Made by a program: the position numbers and the translations under genes
In this document: piece by piece, positions 60,921 to 64,000 of the stretch
How the letters are laid out: each line of letters opens with the position of its first letter
Numbering within the stretch: the stretch's first letter is position 1
Notes under the pieces: generated by a model
Database searches by the model: none
What the model was told of the DNA's origin: nothing
Seen by the model: the letters and a program-made list of their open reading frames with translations, nothing else
Source of the DNA: Thermothelomyces thermophilus ATCC 42464
Taxonomy: Eukaryota; Ascomycota; Sordariomycetes; Sordariales; Chaetomiaceae
Length of the DNA stretch: 64,000 bases
Direction: 5' to 3'
NCBI RefSeq assembly: GCF_000226095.1
Contig: NC_016476.1
Coordinates: 2,170,001 to 2,234,000 of the forward strand

Positions 60921-63900
60921 TCGTCAGTTCTATCCACGCATCTACCTGCAAGAGGTTATAAGCCCTCTACTAGAGGCTCCTATAGTTAGCTTCTTCTTCT
61001 TCCTTCTAACTATAGCTACCTTAATAACAATAATAATAACTATTTGGCTCTAGAGGCTCCTATAGTCATTCGAATCCATTAGACTATAGCTACCTCTAAC
61101 TTAACTACCAAAACCTAAATCCAAAGCGGTTCAATTGCCAGCCAGATTTACGGCAATAGAACTAGCAAACCTATCAGTAAATTCATTAGCAAATCAAGCT
61201 TCCTTCCGCTGCTCATTTCTTCGTGGATTACTCTCCTTCTTTAGAACTCTACTAATCGCTCAAATCTATAGACTTCGGCCTTCGATAACCAGATTCTGAA
61301 GGTCCTAGTCATTTCTATCTATAAGAGCGATAACCGAGTCAAGATTCTATCAAGATTTCCTTCCTTCTATTAAGGAAATCATTAGAACTAGTAATTCTAT
61401 CAAGGAACCTACCAAATCTATCAAGATTTAGCAGTTCTAACTACTCTAACCTATAGAAGTCATTAAACATAAGACCTATAAGCCCTTAAAGACGTTTCCT
61501 TATATAAATAGGCCTACTACCTAAGGGTAAATGGTATCTACTGTCTAAGAGAAATAGGTAAGGTAATAAGACCCCAAAGAAAAGATTCTTCGGAACTTTA
61601 ACCTATAACCTTAACTATATATATAATACTCTTAAGATATCATTAGCTCTATTCAATAACCCTGTTCTTAGGGATAAGGAAGAAGATAAGGTAGAGATAC
61701 TCTAGTAATAAGATTAAGAGGAGGAATACCTTAAAGAGAATAATACCTAAACTAATAACCAAGACCTCTTATAACGGATAATTACCCTATAGGAAGTAGC
61801 TAACCGCCATTAGGGAGAGTAAGATATAATCTTTATAAGGTACCTATAGACTACTTCTAATAATAATAGCACTCCTATCCTTCTAGAAAAGAGGTCATTT
61901 ATACCGCTTCCTACCCTTTATAATAAAAATAATTTAGAAATATAGGATGGCTAACTATAGTTATCGCTAGTACCATATGACCTCTTCTATTATCTCGAAA
62001 CCGATATCCCTAAGCTAGATAAGGATAATATTATCGCCTATAGTATATAGAAGGCAGACCGGTCTAATATCTTTTAACTTATTACCATATCCTTAATAAA
62101 GTTAGACGTCTGATTATATATAATATATATTAGCTAGAACCTGGAAGTCGTTAATCTCTATATTATATATCTAAAGGTCTTCTAAGCACTATAATATAGT
62201 ACTATCTATATAACTTAGATATTAGTCAAGGAGTATATAGGGATTAGTCTGTCTAAATTCGACACTATGGACTAGTATATTGATCGACTCTATATTATCT
62301 ATTGGTAACTATATAATATAGGTATCGTCTTCCTACTGGTAGTAGAGAGTCTACTATATCCTATTATCTATTAAGGAGATCTATTCTGACCTATTTTAAT
62401 AGAATATCCGGAAGATAGAAGATAAGTCCCTTACTTAGGAAGACCTTATTAGGGATATAACTAAGACCTATATCGACTAGGATATAAGGAAGAACCTAAT
62501 TAATATTAATATTACTAGCGCTGATAATAATAATAGTAAGAAGATAGATAATCACTCTACCCTACTATCCGATAGGAAGAAATTATCTTACCCTAGGATT
62601 AAATGCTAAGACTATAATAAACGTTTCTATAACGAAGTTAAGTATTATAAGTATAGCTTATATTATAATCCTAAGAATATCTATTAAGGTTATAACCCAG
62701 AGAAGGCATTAGATACCTAGCTAAAGAAAGCTTATTATCTAGCTAGAAAGAATACGCTGTTATCTATAGCAGTACTATACCTAAATTCAGGGGTTGTAAA
62801 TCTAATAACATCTACTATATATAGTATCTTCCATTCTACTAACTTTACGTCCGTTTAACCGTCCTTATCACTATAACCGATGGTATTGTCTTTTCTATTA
62901 ACCTCTAGTACCCGGTAGCAAGCTATTAACATTATAAGGGACATTATCTACTATAACTCGGCTATAGCTAATATAGTTTTTAACAACATTAAGTAGTTTA
63001 CTAAGCTCTACCGTCTACCTAGACCGAGGGTATATCTTTCTTTATCTAGCGATATTACTAAAGCCAAGGAGATAGGCGTCGTTACCTACTAGATAGTTCT
63101 CTAAAATGGTACGACTATAACAGTTAAAATCCAAGAGGCACTCTATAACCCTGCTTTTCCGGCCAATTTGATCAGTGCTAGAAAACTAATCGACGATAAC
63201 ATCTTCCAGAACCAGGCAAATCACACTCTATATATAGGTAAATCTAGCCAGGTTATCACTAAACTTAAACGACTTAGCGATATCTTTGTCGTCTATAATA
63301 CTAAACCGACTATATTAGCTACTATTATTACCAAGGTACCTATACCTACTAGAGCTATCTTTACTTCCATTAACTACTATATTATATATTACCGTCTAAT
63401 GTACGTAAGCAAGACTACCATTAAAGCTATCTATAAGGATACTAGCATCGACCTAACCAACAAGGATACCAATAGCTTCTATAAGCCCTATATTATAGGG
63501 AAGGCAACGGATAAATATAACAAACCCAACTTAGACTTCTTCTAAAAGGGTTCAAACGAAGGTAGGTAAAACAAGACAAGTATACAGGTCGTCTAAGGGA
63601 TTTGGTAAAGCTAAAGGGTTCATAACAACACTAGAGTTATCTCTTACAGTAATCGGCGATACCGGTATAAGTACTATAATTGTAATTACTATCATTAGTA
63701 AACTCTTAGAGTCTACTATAACGAGTGACTAGCTAGCTATATATATACAATTATCTGTCTCTCTTTAATAGTTATCACTAGTACCATTTCTTCTTTTACT
63801 CCGTAATTCCGCGTTATCGACGGTAATATGTTATTATTACTAGTAAAGTCCTTAGTCTTGGCGGTAATAATTTTCTAATTAGTCCGTTAAGTGATTAGCT

Positions 63901-64000
63901 GTCGGAATATCCCGTGTCCTGGCTATAGCCTACTAGGCTGTCTATTATCTGTAATACGATACCCTTCCTTTAAGGCTTTCGACCTGAAAGCCCTCTTAAG
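60921..64000 (+). mobile_element. RIP-degraded Ty1/copia-type LTR retrotransposon fossil, runs off the right edge
   Basis: Base composition changes abruptly from GC-rich to very AT- and TA-rich at about 60.92 kb, the mark of RIP in ascomycetes. Translated fragments on the plus strand resemble a copia polyprotein: a gag-like stretch, a zinc-knuckle-like remnant near 62,600-62,690 and a gag-pre-integrase-like remnant near 63,170-63,545. The copy is clearly broken, with very many breaks, and no terminal repeat can be paired inside the window. The order of parts is normal for the family. It is old enough to be fully saturated by mutation, but RIP acts quickly, so an age in years cannot be given. 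The left boundary is a composition estimate. Confidence 0.78.
60971..61095 (+). repeat. 80-bp-spaced duplicated motif at the edge of the AT-rich block
   Basis: TAGAGGCTCCTATAGT occurs at 60971-60986 and again exactly 80 bp later at 61051-61066. Each copy is followed by ACTATAGCTACCT (61009-61021 and 61083-61095). It may be a diverged tandem duplication at or near the element's end. Confidence 0.75.

Overview
This is nuclear DNA of a filamentous ascomycete. GC-rich genes carry short (about 50-140 bp) GT-AG introns with CTRAC-like branch sites and CT-rich leaders, and one AT-rich block looks damaged by repeat-induced point mutation (RIP). Codon use, gene content and protein style suggest Pezizomycotina, most likely Sordariomycetes (Sordariales/Chaetomiaceae-like); the family placement is inference. 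Eighteen protein genes are supported. I rebuilt exon-intron models by checking splice signals, phase and conserved protein continuity, and seventeen models have a coding length divisible by three.

Layout. 0-6.2 kb: 3' part of a CRAL-TRIO (Sec14-like) lipid-transfer gene (+), a HINT/HIT hydrolase (-), the Ran-binding factor Mog1 (+) and a SprT-like metalloprotease with zinc ribbon and HMG-like tail (-). 6.2-10.2 kb: about 4 kb without a recognisable gene, ending in the CT-rich leader of FKS1. 10.2-16.1 kb: FKS1, the 1,3-beta-glucan synthase catalytic subunit (+). 17.1-21.5 kb: LCB1 subunit of serine palmitoyltransferase (+), convergent with mitochondrial succinyl-CoA:3-ketoacid CoA-transferase (-). 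22.8-26.6 kb: an Ariadne-type RBR ubiquitin ligase (-), divergent from an FHA protein of the SNIP1/Pml1 type (+). 28.5-33.7 kb: an NLR-like protein with an N-terminal alpha/beta-hydrolase and an NB-ARC domain (+). 34.3-38.4 kb: GGA clathrin adaptor (-) divergent from TSR3, an 18S rRNA modification enzyme (+). 38.6-45.5 kb: mitochondrial IF2 (-), a fungal membrane protein of unknown function (+) and a PDAP1/PP28-like phosphoprotein (-). 46.5-51.5 kb: an unrecognised protein with an F-box-like start (-) and eIF2A (-). 54.7-57.4 kb: an orphan gene (+). 57.4-60.9 kb: gene-free and rich in simple repeats. From about 60.9 kb to the end: an AT-rich, RIP-degraded Ty1/copia-type fossil.

Most genes are housekeeping: cell wall (FKS1), sphingolipids (LCB1), ketone bodies (SCOT), cytosolic and mitochondrial translation (eIF2A, mtIF2, TSR3), nuclear import and splicing (Mog1, SNIP1-like), trafficking (GGA) and protein quality control (RBR ligase, SprT). 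No secondary-metabolite cluster, operon, tRNA, rRNA or CRISPR array was found. The most unusual items are the lipase/NB-ARC protein without a repeat sensor domain, two GC-AG introns, a 15-nt microexon encoding the HIT active site, a five-copy 'LLPHERAAR' repeat in the mitochondrial IF2 leader, long G tracts inside three introns, and a strongly over-represented 9-mer TACTCCGTA confined to non-coding DNA.
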